A stretch of DNA of 64,000 bases from Plasmopara viticola (lineage: Eukaryota > Oomycota > Peronosporomycetes > Peronosporales > Peronosporaceae): contig MBPM02000037.1 of assembly GCA_001695595.3 (NCBI GenBank), forward strand, positions 310,001 to 374,000. Direction: 5' to 3'. This document shows, one piece after another, positions 19,601-29,900 of this stretch. Every line of letters begins with the position of its first letter. Within the stretch, counting starts at the first letter, position 1. The position numbers and the translations under genes were made by a program. The notes under the pieces were generated by a model. The model did not search any database. It worked only from the letters and a program-made list of their open reading frames with translations, and had not been told where the DNA came from.

Positions 19601-20481
19601 CTCAAGGTATTGGTAATGCAACGTCATTTCTGGGTGAGACGGATAATGCAATGAAAGCTGGGAAGGCGATTGTTGACTTGCGTGACCGGATAGTCCCTAT
19701 TGATGCCTTTCAAGAAAGTGGACAACGGATCCATCCGCTCAATGGCAAAATTGAATTTAAGAATATCACGTTCAGCTACCCGACTCGACCTGAAGTCACT
19801 GTACTTGAAAACTACAATCTCACTATTGAAGCGGGGCAGACGGTTGCATTCTGTGGACCAAGTGGTGGTGGAAAGAGCACATGTGTGTCACTTATTGAAA
19901 GATTTTATGATCCAATCAAAGGTCAAGTTTTACTGGATGGGATGGACACGAAAGAGCTTAATCTGAATTGGTTACGTAGTCGGATTGGACTGGTTGGTCA
20001 GGAACCTACGCTCTTTATCGGTACTATTGCTGAAAACGTTGCTTACGGTCTTACTGATACACCAACACAGAAAGAGATTGAAGAGGCGGCCAAAATGGCC
20101 AATGCCCACGACTTTATTACCAGGTTTCCGGATGGATACGCTACTCAAGTAGGAATGAAGGGTGAACAGTTATCCGGTGGACAAAAGCAGCGTATCGCAA
20201 TTGCGAGAGCCATTCTAAGAGATCCTAATATTCTGCTACTGGACGAAGCTACGAGCGCTCTTGACTCGGAGAGTGAAAAGGTGGTACAAGAGGCTCTCGA
20301 CAAGGTGGTGGCGCTCAAACGGCGCACGACGATCATAATTGCACACCGATTGTCGACAATTCGAAAGGCAGACCAGATTTGTGTAGTAAGTGGTGGCAAG
20401 ATTGCGGAGGAAGGGACGCATCAGGAACTACTCAAGCTTAAGGGTGTGTACGCCAATCTTGTGGAACACGCAGTCACTTGA
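16603..20481 (+). CDS. Full-length ABCB (P-glycoprotein/MDR) transporter 1
   Basis: 1292 aa, intronless, with TMD1-NBD1-TMD2-NBD2 as in multidrug-resistance P-glycoproteins. It would export hydrophobic substrates or lipids across the plasma membrane, driven by ATP. NBD1 has Walker A GASGGGKST (437-445), signature MSGGQ (541-545), Walker B with D565/E566 and H-loop H599. NBD2 has Walker A GPSGGGKST (1085-1093), signature LSGGQ (from 1190), D1214/E1215 and H1248. All catalytic residues are intact, so both sites should hydrolyse ATP. I chose ATG 16603; the frame extends only one TTG codon further upstream. A Gln/Glu-rich linker (about 645-700) joins the halves. A convergent paralogue lies at 40330-44199; NBD1 is almost identical while the N-terminus and linker differ. 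Confidence 0.95.
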   Translation: MAPPSLHQEDFQSDPASQNAYVQIITPRDNAENEASVKDSDQKASVITEPTDGRKTTLEGPAIALKELYRYGTTKDKVLLIVGILFAGVNGALFPCMALIFGDAISAFAQADGSVDMNAVEIAALKYLYIAIALFITDYVAYVVFEISSEKQMKALRDAAFQHMLHMNISWYDSSDPFTLSSRLTGDTVKIKDGMGNKLGESVKYTCQFITGYVIGFVREWETSFVMACIMPFMVASLSVLMTSLRKRAVHSQQMYAEAGAVAEETLSSIRSVSSLNGEKLAIDKYNEHAAKAEETNIQMAKFGSCVFGLFMCSIWLMYAAGLWYGGHKVAQDEATPSEVFEAFFGILLGTVSLGQITPNISAVAEAKGAAAQIYRILDTPSTIDASKEDEGEQPPSCLGQIQAIGVYFTYPSRPDVQVLNNFNITIEPGQTVAFVGASGGGKSTLISLLERFYDPHQGTILLDGRNINTLNVKWLRSQIGLVSQEPVLFATTIFENIAAGGNGITRDQVVAAAKLANAHTFIMSLPEQYNTLVGEKGVSMSGGQKQRVAIARAIVREPKILALDEATSALDAESERIVQAALNDLMKKTRMTTLVIAHRLSTVRMADMIVVVDAGHVVEEGTHDQLVAIDGGIYNNLYTLQEETAQEEAEIAQIALTDAESENAQSQTLRQRSHRSIDSQHLEDNVVCLNEEEGEQRTFTLFDAMAFSRPERPAFVVGIVAAAVMGCGLPGSAVLISELIATMTTNYTLYKDLNVQSALDNLKHDVMVYGLCYIGGSLVMFLAAATQNYCFKLMAEKLTSRLRNIHFSALCRQNIGFFDEKKNSTGALTANLSTNATKVALISGDSQGRIVQSIFTFVAALVISFTTGSWLLTLVMLAVFPFLIASQVIRMRQLKSSDKLSDELSDVGAHASEALSNIRTVASLGLEKALCHNFSALLKEPLASGHRKAQLNGLALGFSSFFLFATYSLVFWYGGKLVNDRDITFKELMRTLMAIMMSAQGIGNATSFLGETDNAMKAGKAIVDLRDRIVPIDAFQESGQRIHPLNGKIEFKNITFSYPTRPEVTVLENYNLTIEAGQTVAFCGPSGGGKSTCVSLIERFYDPIKGQVLLDGMDTKELNLNWLRSRIGLVGQEPTLFIGTIAENVAYGLTDTPTQKEIEEAAKMANAHDFITRFPDGYATQVGMKGEQLSGGQKQRIAIARAILRDPNILLLDEATSALDSESEKVVQEALDKVVALKRRTTIIIAHRLSTIRKADQICVVSGGKIAEEGTHQELLKLKGVYANLVEHAVT

Positions 20482-22847
20482 GGTACGAAATTACAAGATT
20501 TATTTGTACGGTTACAAAGAGAATGTATCGCCAATCCAATATTGAATACAAACAACTGTATTGCGTATCAGCTTTTCATGCATAGCCTAATTTCCTTAAA
20601 TGTTACTCGTTTCTCGAAGCGCCAAGACAGGGGGTTATTATGATTGGCAGGACTGGTTGAAGGCATGAAGAATGGGTCAAGTGGTCAGCACACGACAAGT
20701 TACGAAGGAATCGACTTGATCGTTGCGTTGTCGTCGGTAAGAGAGCTTGCCACATTCGGACAGAGTTTTTGGTACTAGGTGCATTTCCAAGCGCGTTGGA
20801 GCTGCCGTACCTACAATTAGAACGTTCGCTTGGACGCATGCCCACAAGCAAGTGCGACGAGCAACAGGAACAGCAACAATTCCTATGTAGAGCAAATTGG
20901 TTTGATTTGTAGTTATTTTTTACATTAAAAAAGGCTTATTGCAGCACAGAAGGAGGCTACAGGTGTTGAGATCAGTTCTTCTTTCCAGGTAGACAAGCTT
21001 TGCATTAGAAAATAACATAGAACACAACCCCTCTGTTTTGTCTATGTCATAGTGACAAGGCATCAAGCGAGAACGTCAATCGAAATTGTACACGACACAA
21101 CTCTTCGTGGTAATTGCTATTCTTTCCAAGCATTTTACATTCCAAACAAAGTTTTCGGCACAATTTGTGTGAAGTTCTTATTTTAGAAATGTTGCATTTC
21201 GGTTGGTTGAACAAAATAAGGGTAATTTGTTCGTCTGCTGTGTGTGACGGGAAGCCGAGCTATTGTGCTAAAAAGCTAGCTAAAAGACCTTAGCGAAGTC
21301 GTGTCGTTTGGTGTGTACATTGGAGTATTGATACTGCTAAAATTTAAAATATCAAAAAGGATATAATCCTTGCCTGAATTGCTACATACATACATTTGGG
21401 AGCACTTTACATCTAGATAGCAAGCTTTAACTTCGCCAACGTATACGCTTTCTGGCCTGCATGCACGGAAAACGTGAACTCCATGAGCATTTTCGCGAAT
21501 TTAAAGATTTGACAGTCTCCATCACCGATACGTCACTACCCGAACGAGTCATAGTGACATGTTTAGAGATGGCCTAAAGGTGGGCTCGCCTTGCACTCGA
21601 CTGTCGTCAGAGTGCAGACAGCAACGGTAAATAAGTAATCTAGTTGCTCTTGAAGAGGAGCGTAGCCTCAAATACGCTCGCTCTTCGGAAATATGTGATA
21701 GAGCAAATCGTGGGCGTACAGAACCGGAATAGTGGTGTAATTGAATCCGCGACCCGAATCTCGTCCCAATAAATATACGCAATGCCGTTCAACGCAATAC
21801 CTTCTTTTCTGGCTGCGAATCGCAAGGGCGAATGATCCGTGGTATAGCACTGCGCCTGGGCCGTTGGAGAATGACGAAAAGGTTCTTTGTCTCGACTAAT
21901 GGCTCTAAAAGATCGCTTGCAGAAGCAACGCCTGGAATAGATTCAGTAATTCCGTACTGGTGCCCGCTACAGGCTATTTCGATAAACATAAGATGCTAGT
22001 AATTTAGTGTCCTTTTCCAACAGATCAGACAGAAACTTTGCAAGACCCGCATAGCCAGGACAGTGCCTGTACATACAATTGGCTAGCTCCTTAGTTTCTT
22101 TTGGGGGGGGTTAAGTCGGCTGGCAAGCAACAACTTTGGGGTCTGCTCAAAGTTTATGAATGCCTAGAAGGCCACCGAGAACTTTTGTTTCCTCTGTAGC
22201 ATTGTCGATGTTTACATATAGTATTTTGGCTCTATGACCGTAAAAACCTGCTTAGGTGGCCGGAATGACCGATGAATCTTCTTTAGAGCGGCTTTAAACG
22301 AATACATTGCCAAAACTTGTCCGGGAAAAAATCTCAAAAATTATTATAATTTCAACTTATTGTAAAATAACTCATGGAAACTGATAATTAAAATCATCCG
22401 TACCAACAAAAAGTAAAAAAAGGAGATCTAAAGCGCCAAATGAACAAAAAATATTGCGTAATGAATACATTGAAGTATGCGCTTGGTTCTAAAAAAGTTT
22501 ATTTTTATTTGAGCGTCACTTCACTAGGCTAGGCGTGTTGTTTGCCGTGAAAGATATATCCGACTCTCTCATTCGTATTTAGAGGTGGTCAATTATTATA
22601 CCCAGTGCACAATATCACGTATACCCAAATACTTTTACGTCATTGCTTGAGATTGAAATTATGCAGGGACTGTCGCAATTTTAAGCCTATTGGAAGCGCC
22701 AATGAATCGTCTCTCTCATGCGGTATAAGAGCTTGAAAAGTCGGTGACGAGTGGGGAATTAACTTACTCTCTCTTTTTAGTTAAAGTTCTCATGTTAATC
22801 TGTAGGCAATATACAATTAGGTATTTGTTCAACTGACTAAAAAAATT
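20482..22847. other. Intergenic, no supported gene
   Basis: About 2.4 kb. Minus-strand frames between 21640 and 21990 are open in overlapping fashion and could be an old coding remnant, but nothing is recognisable. A run of eight or nine G occurs near 22105. Confidence 0.45.
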
Positions 22848-23255
22848 TGCAGCACAGTCGCGGAGGAAGCTAAATGAAGTCGGCCGTCGGACGAGGCTAA
22901 GGCGCGAGCGAGGTGAAGTCGTAGAAGAGGAGGAATGTCTCTTTGCCTGAAGCAAATTGAGAAGTGACATCAAATAAAGAGCTCGTTCGATTTATTTTTT
23001 TGCTACAGTCTAAGTAGTTGCTTTCAGCCATTTACTGCTACTATCCTTAAAGCGAGCATTTTTCTTCATTCCATCTGGCTTATTACACATCCTACATTAC
23101 TTTTTACAATAAGGTCTCTTAATTACCAATGATGTGGAGGTTGGGAACCGTATAATCGCCTATACCACTCATGCATATGTATATTGGAAATATGTTCATT
23201 ATCCTGCGTAAAAGCCATCATCGGCAGAACTGTTGGTGACGAATAGAACGTCAGA
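22848..23255 (-). repeat. Gypsy LTR (3' LTR in element orientation)
   Basis: Aligns with 25797-26185 along its length; shared blocks include 'cgtataatcgcctataccac'-like sequence near 23150 and 26080. Boundaries are approximate. Confidence 0.7.
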
Positions 23256-23317
23256 CGCCCTACTCTCAAGAAAATGCCCCATCTAAAAGATTAGATCTCT
23301 TGGTTTCCCAGTAGAGG

Positions 23318-23720
23318 TCGATGAGTCCGAAAATCTGCTTTAGATTCTCCACGGGCTCCCGAGTGGCCATCTTCTTGGTTTTACCAAGCCACCAGACTTT
23401 ATATTGTATGTTTCCCTCGTACATACGATGGCTTCAACGAGGTGTCCCTTGGAGCCATCGATCAACATGATTTTTTTCAACTTTTGCCGACGTAAGGGGT
23501 CCTTGCGATACTATTCTAACAGTGAAGTTTGAAACAATGGGTGAGTCTTATACACGAATCTAGCGAAACTCTTCTTAATATCTTGGCACGAGTTTCTTCG
23601 ATTGTGCAAAACCCTTGTAACGGACATCCAAATTCTTGCTATCCAATAGCACCTTATCACCAACTTGGAAGTCTTGGACAAGTCTATTCTTTAAATAATA
23701 GTACTTCATGCGCTCTAATG
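23318..23720 (-). pseudogene. Gypsy integrase C-terminus and chromodomain remnant
   Basis: On the minus strand the frame near 23700-23620 reads V-G-D-K-V-L-L-D-S-K-N-L, the conserved motif after the Gypsy integrase core. The chromodomain end follows near 23398-23318 (L-G-K-T-K-K...V-E-N-L-K-Q-I-F-G-L-I-D). Stops and frame changes intervene. Chromodomains target chromoviruses to heterochromatin. Confidence 0.7.
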
Positions 23721-23905
23721 CTTCACTCATTCGGGCCTGCGCGACCTTATGTGGCGTTTCTTGACGTAGTAGAAACTCTTGTGCTGATTTTTACAGCTTG
23801 TTAAATTCTGGATGTGATGCCACATCATTTGACCTACAAGGAACATAGCTTAAATCCGCTTCGAGCGGTGACGTTTCAATTGTAGAGTGTATGAGTCGAT
23901 TAAGT

Positions 23906-24283
23906 CTATCTCAGCCAGATGCAAAAAGTCATCTCAATCATTTTGCACTGGGTCGACGACACCTTGGAAGAAATCTTTAATAAACGGTTCGTTCTTTCCG
24001 TCTGTCCATCCATTTGTGGCCTTAAAGCTGATTGCGTTTCCACAGCAGACATGATCGCTTGCCATAACTTGAATGTGACTTGGTATACAATGGTCCTCGG
24101 TATGTCATGGTCTTTCATATAATTCTTGATGAAGACTTTTGCAATCTCTGCAGTATCGTCCGTTGTCTCTGCAGTGATGAACAAGGCTCTTTTTGTCAAG
24201 TGATCAACAATTACCAGACGGCATTGAAACCACCTTTGGTTCCCGGCAAAGACGCGATGAAGTTCGTAGAAATGTCGATCCAT
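23906..24283 (-). pseudogene. Gypsy integrase core remnant
   Basis: A 125-codon open piece with V-D-H-L-T-K-R-A-L-F-I and D-G-Q-T-E-R-T-N-R, both hallmarks of the Gypsy integrase core. The second catalytic aspartate motif (normally S-D-R-D) has degenerated to V-Y-Q-V, so it is catalytically dead. Confidence 0.8.
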
Positions 24284-24851
24284 CTACCTCTTGGAATGTC
24301 CAAGATGGTGATTTGGTCTGCCAAGCCTTGTTGCGGTGACACATTTCGCAAGTATTAACATTGCGATGGACGTACTACGTCATATTTGGACGAGAGTACT
24401 TTTGACGCACGGTGAGATGCGTCTTGTAAGATTGTGGGTGGCCTGCCGATATAGAATCATGGTTTCAAATGACGCGATTTTTCAGATCTTTGTCGTCTGC
24501 ATTATACAGTCGTGGCGTCTCATCTTTGCCAGTTTGGTAATACAAAATATTATCCTGCAATAAGCACTTTGGCACACCATCTCCTATTTTCAGCTGCTTG
24601 ATGATATACTGTACGTCTCTACTCCAAACATACATCGTTTTTGCAGATTGATATACTGTGACCTTTTCGTTCTGATTGTCGCCACGATCTCCCGGCTCTT
24701 AGCCGCTTTCAGAAGCTTTTAAAAGCTAACTTGGGCAGCTTTACCTTTGAATTCCGGATTGCGGACAAGTAAAGTAGCCATGGTGTTGGTTTAAGCGTAA
24801 GTATACTTAAACATTATCAAAGCATCGAGCCACTCTGCGATTTGTATTCTT

Positions 24852-25330
24852 CTATGCCAGAATCATCTCAATTCCTTTGTGATCCGTTTTGACTGTGAAT
24901 GCTCGATCGAGATAATACACACGCCATACTTTTAGCATAATTGCAGGTACCTTTTGCTCACAAACAGAGTAGTTCAGCTCGGCTGGCTTTATCTTGAAAA
25001 GCATTTGGATGCTTTTGCTCTCCCTCCTTTTGAAACAAGACTCCCCGTATCGCAAAATATGATGCGTCCATTCGTATACCATTTGGTTTCGAAAATTTAG
25101 AGGACTCAAAACGGGTGGAAGGGTCAAGCGACGCATGAGTTCTGTGAAGCAGCGTAGCTGATCGTCCGAGATCTCAATCGCTTCTTAAGGACGTTTTTCC
25201 TTAATACTTTCGTGGAGAGGTCTTGCAAAGTGCGCGAAGTCCTTGCAAAACCTTGAGACATAGAGTGTAGGGCCTAAGAAGCACGAACTTTGTTTCGGAT
25301 GAGTTGGATAAACTTCATCTGCTTCACCGT
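24852..25330 (-). pseudogene. Gypsy RNase H and reverse transcriptase thumb remnant
   Basis: On the minus strand, K-P-A-E-L-N-Y-S-V and Y-Y-L-D-R-A-F-T-V-K-T-D-H-K-G mark the RNase H. Just upstream, in another frame, R-M-D-A-S-Y-F-A-I...G-V-L-F-Q-K-E-G gives the first RNase H aspartate. Around 25200-25300 the thumb motif reads F-C-K-D-F-A-H-F-A-R-P-L-H-E. Frameshifts separate the blocks. Confidence 0.75.
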
Positions 25331-25796
25331 TGACAACCACAAGACATTTTGCAGCTTGTCGAGCTCATTCTTTGGCTTTTTAAGATCTCAGCGGTATGAG
25401 CGGGTTTATGGGTTCACGAGTCTTTCCTTTTCTCATGCAATAAAGTCAAACGAAACACCTTAGTAGTATTCAATACGGATCAACCAACGCCAAGTATTAA
25501 ACTAATATATGGAAGTTATTCTCCGTGTTTACAGAAGCGGGACAGGGTTTCACCAAACGGCAAAAGCACAAAACCGCAGAACAACAGAAGGCGTTCCAGA
25601 TGTACGTAGCACACTAGCAGTCAACCACACTAACAAACCACTGATCGTTAAGTTCGTGCTGTAAGACAACCCTTTGTAATATAGTACTTCTCACTATGTG
25701 GCTCGTACCAATAATTACAGGATGACTCGCTTCTCACTATGTGACCAAGAGCATCCGTATCTTGAACTATTGGAGTTGACACGACAAGTGCTACTA

Positions 25797-26185
25797 TGTA
25801 ACACAGTCGCGAAGGATGCTGATTGAAGCCGGCCTACAAACCAGGCTGAGGCGCGGGCGAGGTGGAGACTTGAAGAGGGAGAGTGTTTCTTTGCTTGAAG
25901 CAAGTTGAGGGTTAATATTAAATGAAGAGCTCTTACGACTTATTTCTTGCAACATTCTGACTGGTGGTTCTCAGCCATCTTCTGCTACTATCCTAATCTA
26001 TCTGGCTTATTACAAACCAAGAGACCTTTTCAGGTCTCTTGGTCACCAATGATCTGGAACTGTCTTCTGGTCGGAAACTGTATAATCGCCTATACCACTA
26101 ATAAGTATGGATTTTGGGAATATGCTTATTATTTTGCGTAAAAGCCGCTACCGGCAAGACTGCCAGTAACGACAATTATGTCACA
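25797..26185 (-). repeat. Gypsy LTR (5' LTR in element orientation)
   Basis: Starts TGTAACACAG and ends TTATGTCACA (TG...CA). Similar to 22848-23255 and to 14860-15177. Confidence 0.75.
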
Positions 26186-26668
26186 CTGTTCTTTTGGATT
26201 GCGCTGCAAAGCCAAAGCAGGCAAAATATATTCTTTCAAAATCAAGAATAAAATTGTATATGTGTCATTAGCAAAAAAATTCACATTTAAAAGCGATAGC
26301 TGTAACTTACTATGGCTTTTGTCTCAACCAAGAATTCAGTGACGTTGTGCTACTTGAGGCTTAGTAACTCAGCAGATCCTTCACCTCTTGTGGAACAATG
26401 ATTGGCTTAATTGTCAATTTAGCTAACGAAGTCCTTGTAAATACCGCGAATCTCACCATGCGAGAGTTTTCCAACTAATTCAAGATGACAACCGATGTGC
26501 ATCTTAACAATTTGAAGAGGTTCTCGTGAATTGTGGTGAACTAATCACTGACGCTCGACAGCTCATGATACTGTAAAGCTGCCCTCTAAAGAGTATATAG
26601 TGGCCTTGTTAGTTTCGGGTAACATGTAGGATGTAATGCCGAGAAGCTGTCATAAAGTTCTCAAGGAC
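26186..26668. other. Intergenic, no gene seen
   Basis: No open frame of interest or known repeat between the Gypsy LTR and the hairpin at 26669. Confidence 0.45.
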
Positions 26669-26744
26669 AAACACCTGCCTTTACCGCCAAAGCTTAAAAT
26701 GACAAAGACGTGATTTAAAGCTTTGGCGGTAAAGGCAGGTGTTT
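26669..26744. repeat. Perfect 27-bp inverted repeat (hairpin)
   Basis: Arms 26669-26695 and 26718-26744 are exact reverse complements (core 'cctgcctttaccgccaaag'). After one A-A mismatch, four more inner pairs form, leaving a 12-nt loop at about 26701-26712. Perfect pairing in decayed surroundings suggests either a recent origin or selection. It could be a small-RNA precursor or the fold-back end of a mobile element. Confidence 0.85.
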
Positions 26745-26874
26745 CTTTGTACGACCGAACTTAAAATTGTAGCAGGACGACTCGTGTAACAATGAATGAC
26801 ACAGCGTTTTAAACCGATAATATGAATTCGATAAAATGGCTGGTGGAAACTGATCGACTTTCACATGGCTCTTA

Positions 26875-26906
26875 TCGTGAAGGCTTTGATAAGCATGCCT
26901 TCACGA
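26875..26906. repeat. 10-bp inverted repeat
   Basis: tcgtgaaggc (26875-26884) and gccttcacga (26897-26906) flank a 12-nt loop, 130 bp after the larger hairpin. Confidence 0.6.
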
Positions 26907-29900
26907 GTCAGATCATTTATTGAACAAATTATCGGAAGAAAGTACGCGTCGTTGGAATGGTTTTAAATAGTGGCGATCTTCTACATTCCAATACTGCCAC
27001 GACAAATTCTTTTGATAGGCAAAGTTGTGTAGAATAGATAGAACGGGCCGTTGCATATACCCGGATATTAAGAGGTAAATGCTGGCTACCAAAAAATACC
27101 TTCAAGGAATAGGCTCCAGGGGCACGGCAAACGTTTAACCGGTATGCGTAATGAGGTATTTCGAAAGGATAGTGAACTGAATATCGTTTCTTTCTATGCT
27201 GAGGACTTAGAGCTAAATTCATAGAAAAAACGGAGAGATGATATGTACAAATATATTCTATCTATATCTGCATTTTATCGCACACTTCGATCCCAGGACT
27301 ACGAGAGGTGGATCTCCAAAGAGCGTAGACGTTTTTGCACGCCTTCTCTGTAAAAGGTGCTGTGTGGTCCTTCACGCTTGATAGCACTTTTGTCAATCAT
27401 GCGCCTACGTGGGTAAATTGAGGATCTGAACTCTCGAAAATGCTCTCACGCGATCAGAACCACCTTTCCGCATGGGTCAGACGAGCTTTTTGCTCTTCCC
27501 AAGGCCTGTAAAGGCGGCTGCATTTCCATCTTTTTGTGCCATGGCTTTCGAGCTTTATAATTAAGGTCTATGCTCGAGAGAGTAGGTAGCACAGGCTTCA
27601 ATCGCCTGGTTATATAGGATGCTGATATGTAAAGATCAATGTTTCTTTCTTCGATGAAAATCAAAGTCAGAACTGTCCATTTTGAACGGAAGACGTGAAT
27701 ATGATGATGAGATGCGCGTGGCGCTTGCATTTGAATATTTTGAAAGCAAAAGCCAAGCGTTCCTTTCACCAGACAACTTTCCCGGAATGCTTTGTGTGTC
27801 ACTAAAGTAAAAGAGAGAGCGGTTTAAATCAACGCTTTTGATTGTAATCTCTAGCCTCCACAAGCGTTAACTTGCAAGGAATTGAGACGTACATTCATAA
27901 ATAAATGCTACGTAAGTTAGCGACACTACCACCAACACGCCACTCAACTATCAATCAAGGTGACTGTGCTCATGGACGGCCTAATGCAAACTCGTTTCTT
28001 CAGAGTTCAGGCCGCAGCGATGAGAAAGGTGATTTAAATTACTCTTTTGCAGCAGCACTATCACATGCAAAGTCGCTTTATAGAAGTGCTTCAATTGGAT
28101 AGTCCCTCGCTTTAAATGACGGCCTCCCCAGAGTTGCAAGCTTATTAGTCCATGGGGCTGAAGAAATAACAATACTTGCAGCTTCAAATGCGGTAAGAAG
28201 GACATGTGATCAATGTCTGCTTTTAATGGTCTGACGAAGTGGTGCCTCGGCTCGTACAAGAGCTTTGAAGAGTCGCTGGTAGAAACACACCCTTAGGCTT
28301 ACAAAAACGCTTGTCCTTGACATAAACAAGACTGTTTTGATTGTAAATATGAATTCGATGAAAAAGCTCAAGCCCTGGATCGATTGGCGGGAAAATCCCA
28401 ATTTTTTATAAGTACCCATATAATTAAATATAATAGTAGTTGGAACTATTACACGATTATTAACCTCTAATAATCTAAATCGACCTATTGCTTAATCACT
28501 TTCCGGAACCATATAACTATCGAAAATTAAAGGTTCATCCGAAACCTATTTTATCAAAATATTCGTACCTCCATACTGACTTCCGAATACTTTTGAGCCA
28601 GCCAGTTAACATCGCTGCTGTATGTACACTTTTTTTAGCCAAAAGTTTGAAAAAGTATAGTCCCGAGACTAATAAAGGAGATAGCAATGGTAATGAGATC
28701 TCTTTAAAAAAGGACACGGCGCTAGTTTTAAGCTTTTTCTAATCGCTTAACTTAGCTCTGCAAACACCATCGGCTAGCATAGATACCAAAGATATTGCCC
28801 TTGATGTGAATAGTATAATGGGAGCCGTAGAGCTCTGGGTGTTACGTGGCTGACCTAGAAATCTCATTCACTTGAAACGATGTCTTTGTGGTACGTGGAA
28901 ACACCTTTGGAGTTACTGACTTATAAAATGCTCGCAGCTACTGATCTTTAAGATGATATCAAAGCTGATAAATTGGAGATAGTGCTCCTAAATGTGGGCG
29001 CCGTCGTGCGGATATAAGTACAATCTTTGTTTCGGGTGAAGGTTTTCGGATCTCCTTAATCGGGAGCGTACGTTGCTTTTCAGCTCAAACATCCTGGTAG
29101 ATCGGAAGATCCGGAAATCCTTATCAACGAACGGACATGATGTCCATAAGTTTTTTACGGAACCGCTATCCAAACAAAGAAGCTAAGCATCAGATTGATT
29201 AAGTGATAGACACAAAGCAGTGACTTACAAAGCAAGGCCGAAAAGGCAAAGAATGACATAGTGTGGAAGAAGAACTTCTTGCGTTCGTCACCGACTATTC
29301 TATTTCAAACGCAGAAGAAATGGGACTATTAGGGCTAGGTTGTTATATGTTCAGCAGCGCAATAATACTTATGTTCAAAGAGAAAATATGTTGCCTAAAA
29401 TATGTCGGGGTGAATGTTGTGCAGATATGATGCTTTAATACCACGAATCACGAGCAAGGCTATTAAATAAACACTCGCAACGATTACCCCTCATCTAGCA
29501 GTATACTATGATTGCTACATAAACTATCAAACGCCCAAAGAAGCGCTTCGTCAAACAATTGTTTTGAGCATTACGTGTGCTCGCTCAGACCAAACTTTAC
29601 GCTATATTCGTCCATAGCCGCATAGGAGGAATCTGTCAGCACTCGAGGCCTATTTGGATTATCTGAGGTCACTTTTCAAGACGATGAGGACCAATGAGTC
29701 TGATGCCCGGTTCGACAAATTTATCTTTGCGACTATATATATCTGCTTCAATTGCCGAGCTATAGAAGTGGTCATGGGATTGGCCCAAACCCCAAGACGA
29801 TAATAGGCGTTTTGACTTAGCCTAACTACCCCTTTTTTAATCGTTTTATGAAAGTGGCGCAGGACCAAAAAATTCGGTGCCGGCTGCAAAAAAATTGGCT

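Larger units (their letters stand above)
22848..26185 (-). mobile_element. Decayed chromodomain Gypsy retrotransposon
   Basis: A minus-strand element of ~3.3 kb flanked by related ~400-bp repeats (22848-23255 and 25797-26185). In element order (right to left) it holds the reverse transcriptase thumb and RNase H (25330-24852), integrase (24600-23600) and a chromodomain (about 23398-23318). Gag, protease and most of the reverse transcriptase are missing. The chromodomain is seen as W-L-G-K...T-R-E-P-V-E-N-L-K. No target duplication is recognisable (flanks aaatt / ctgtt). It is inactive and old. Confidence 0.8.

Noticed and set aside
22843..26190. Target-site duplication of the Gypsy element
   Set aside because: The 5-bp flanks (aaatt and ctgtt) do not match; decay or rearrangement prevents a call.
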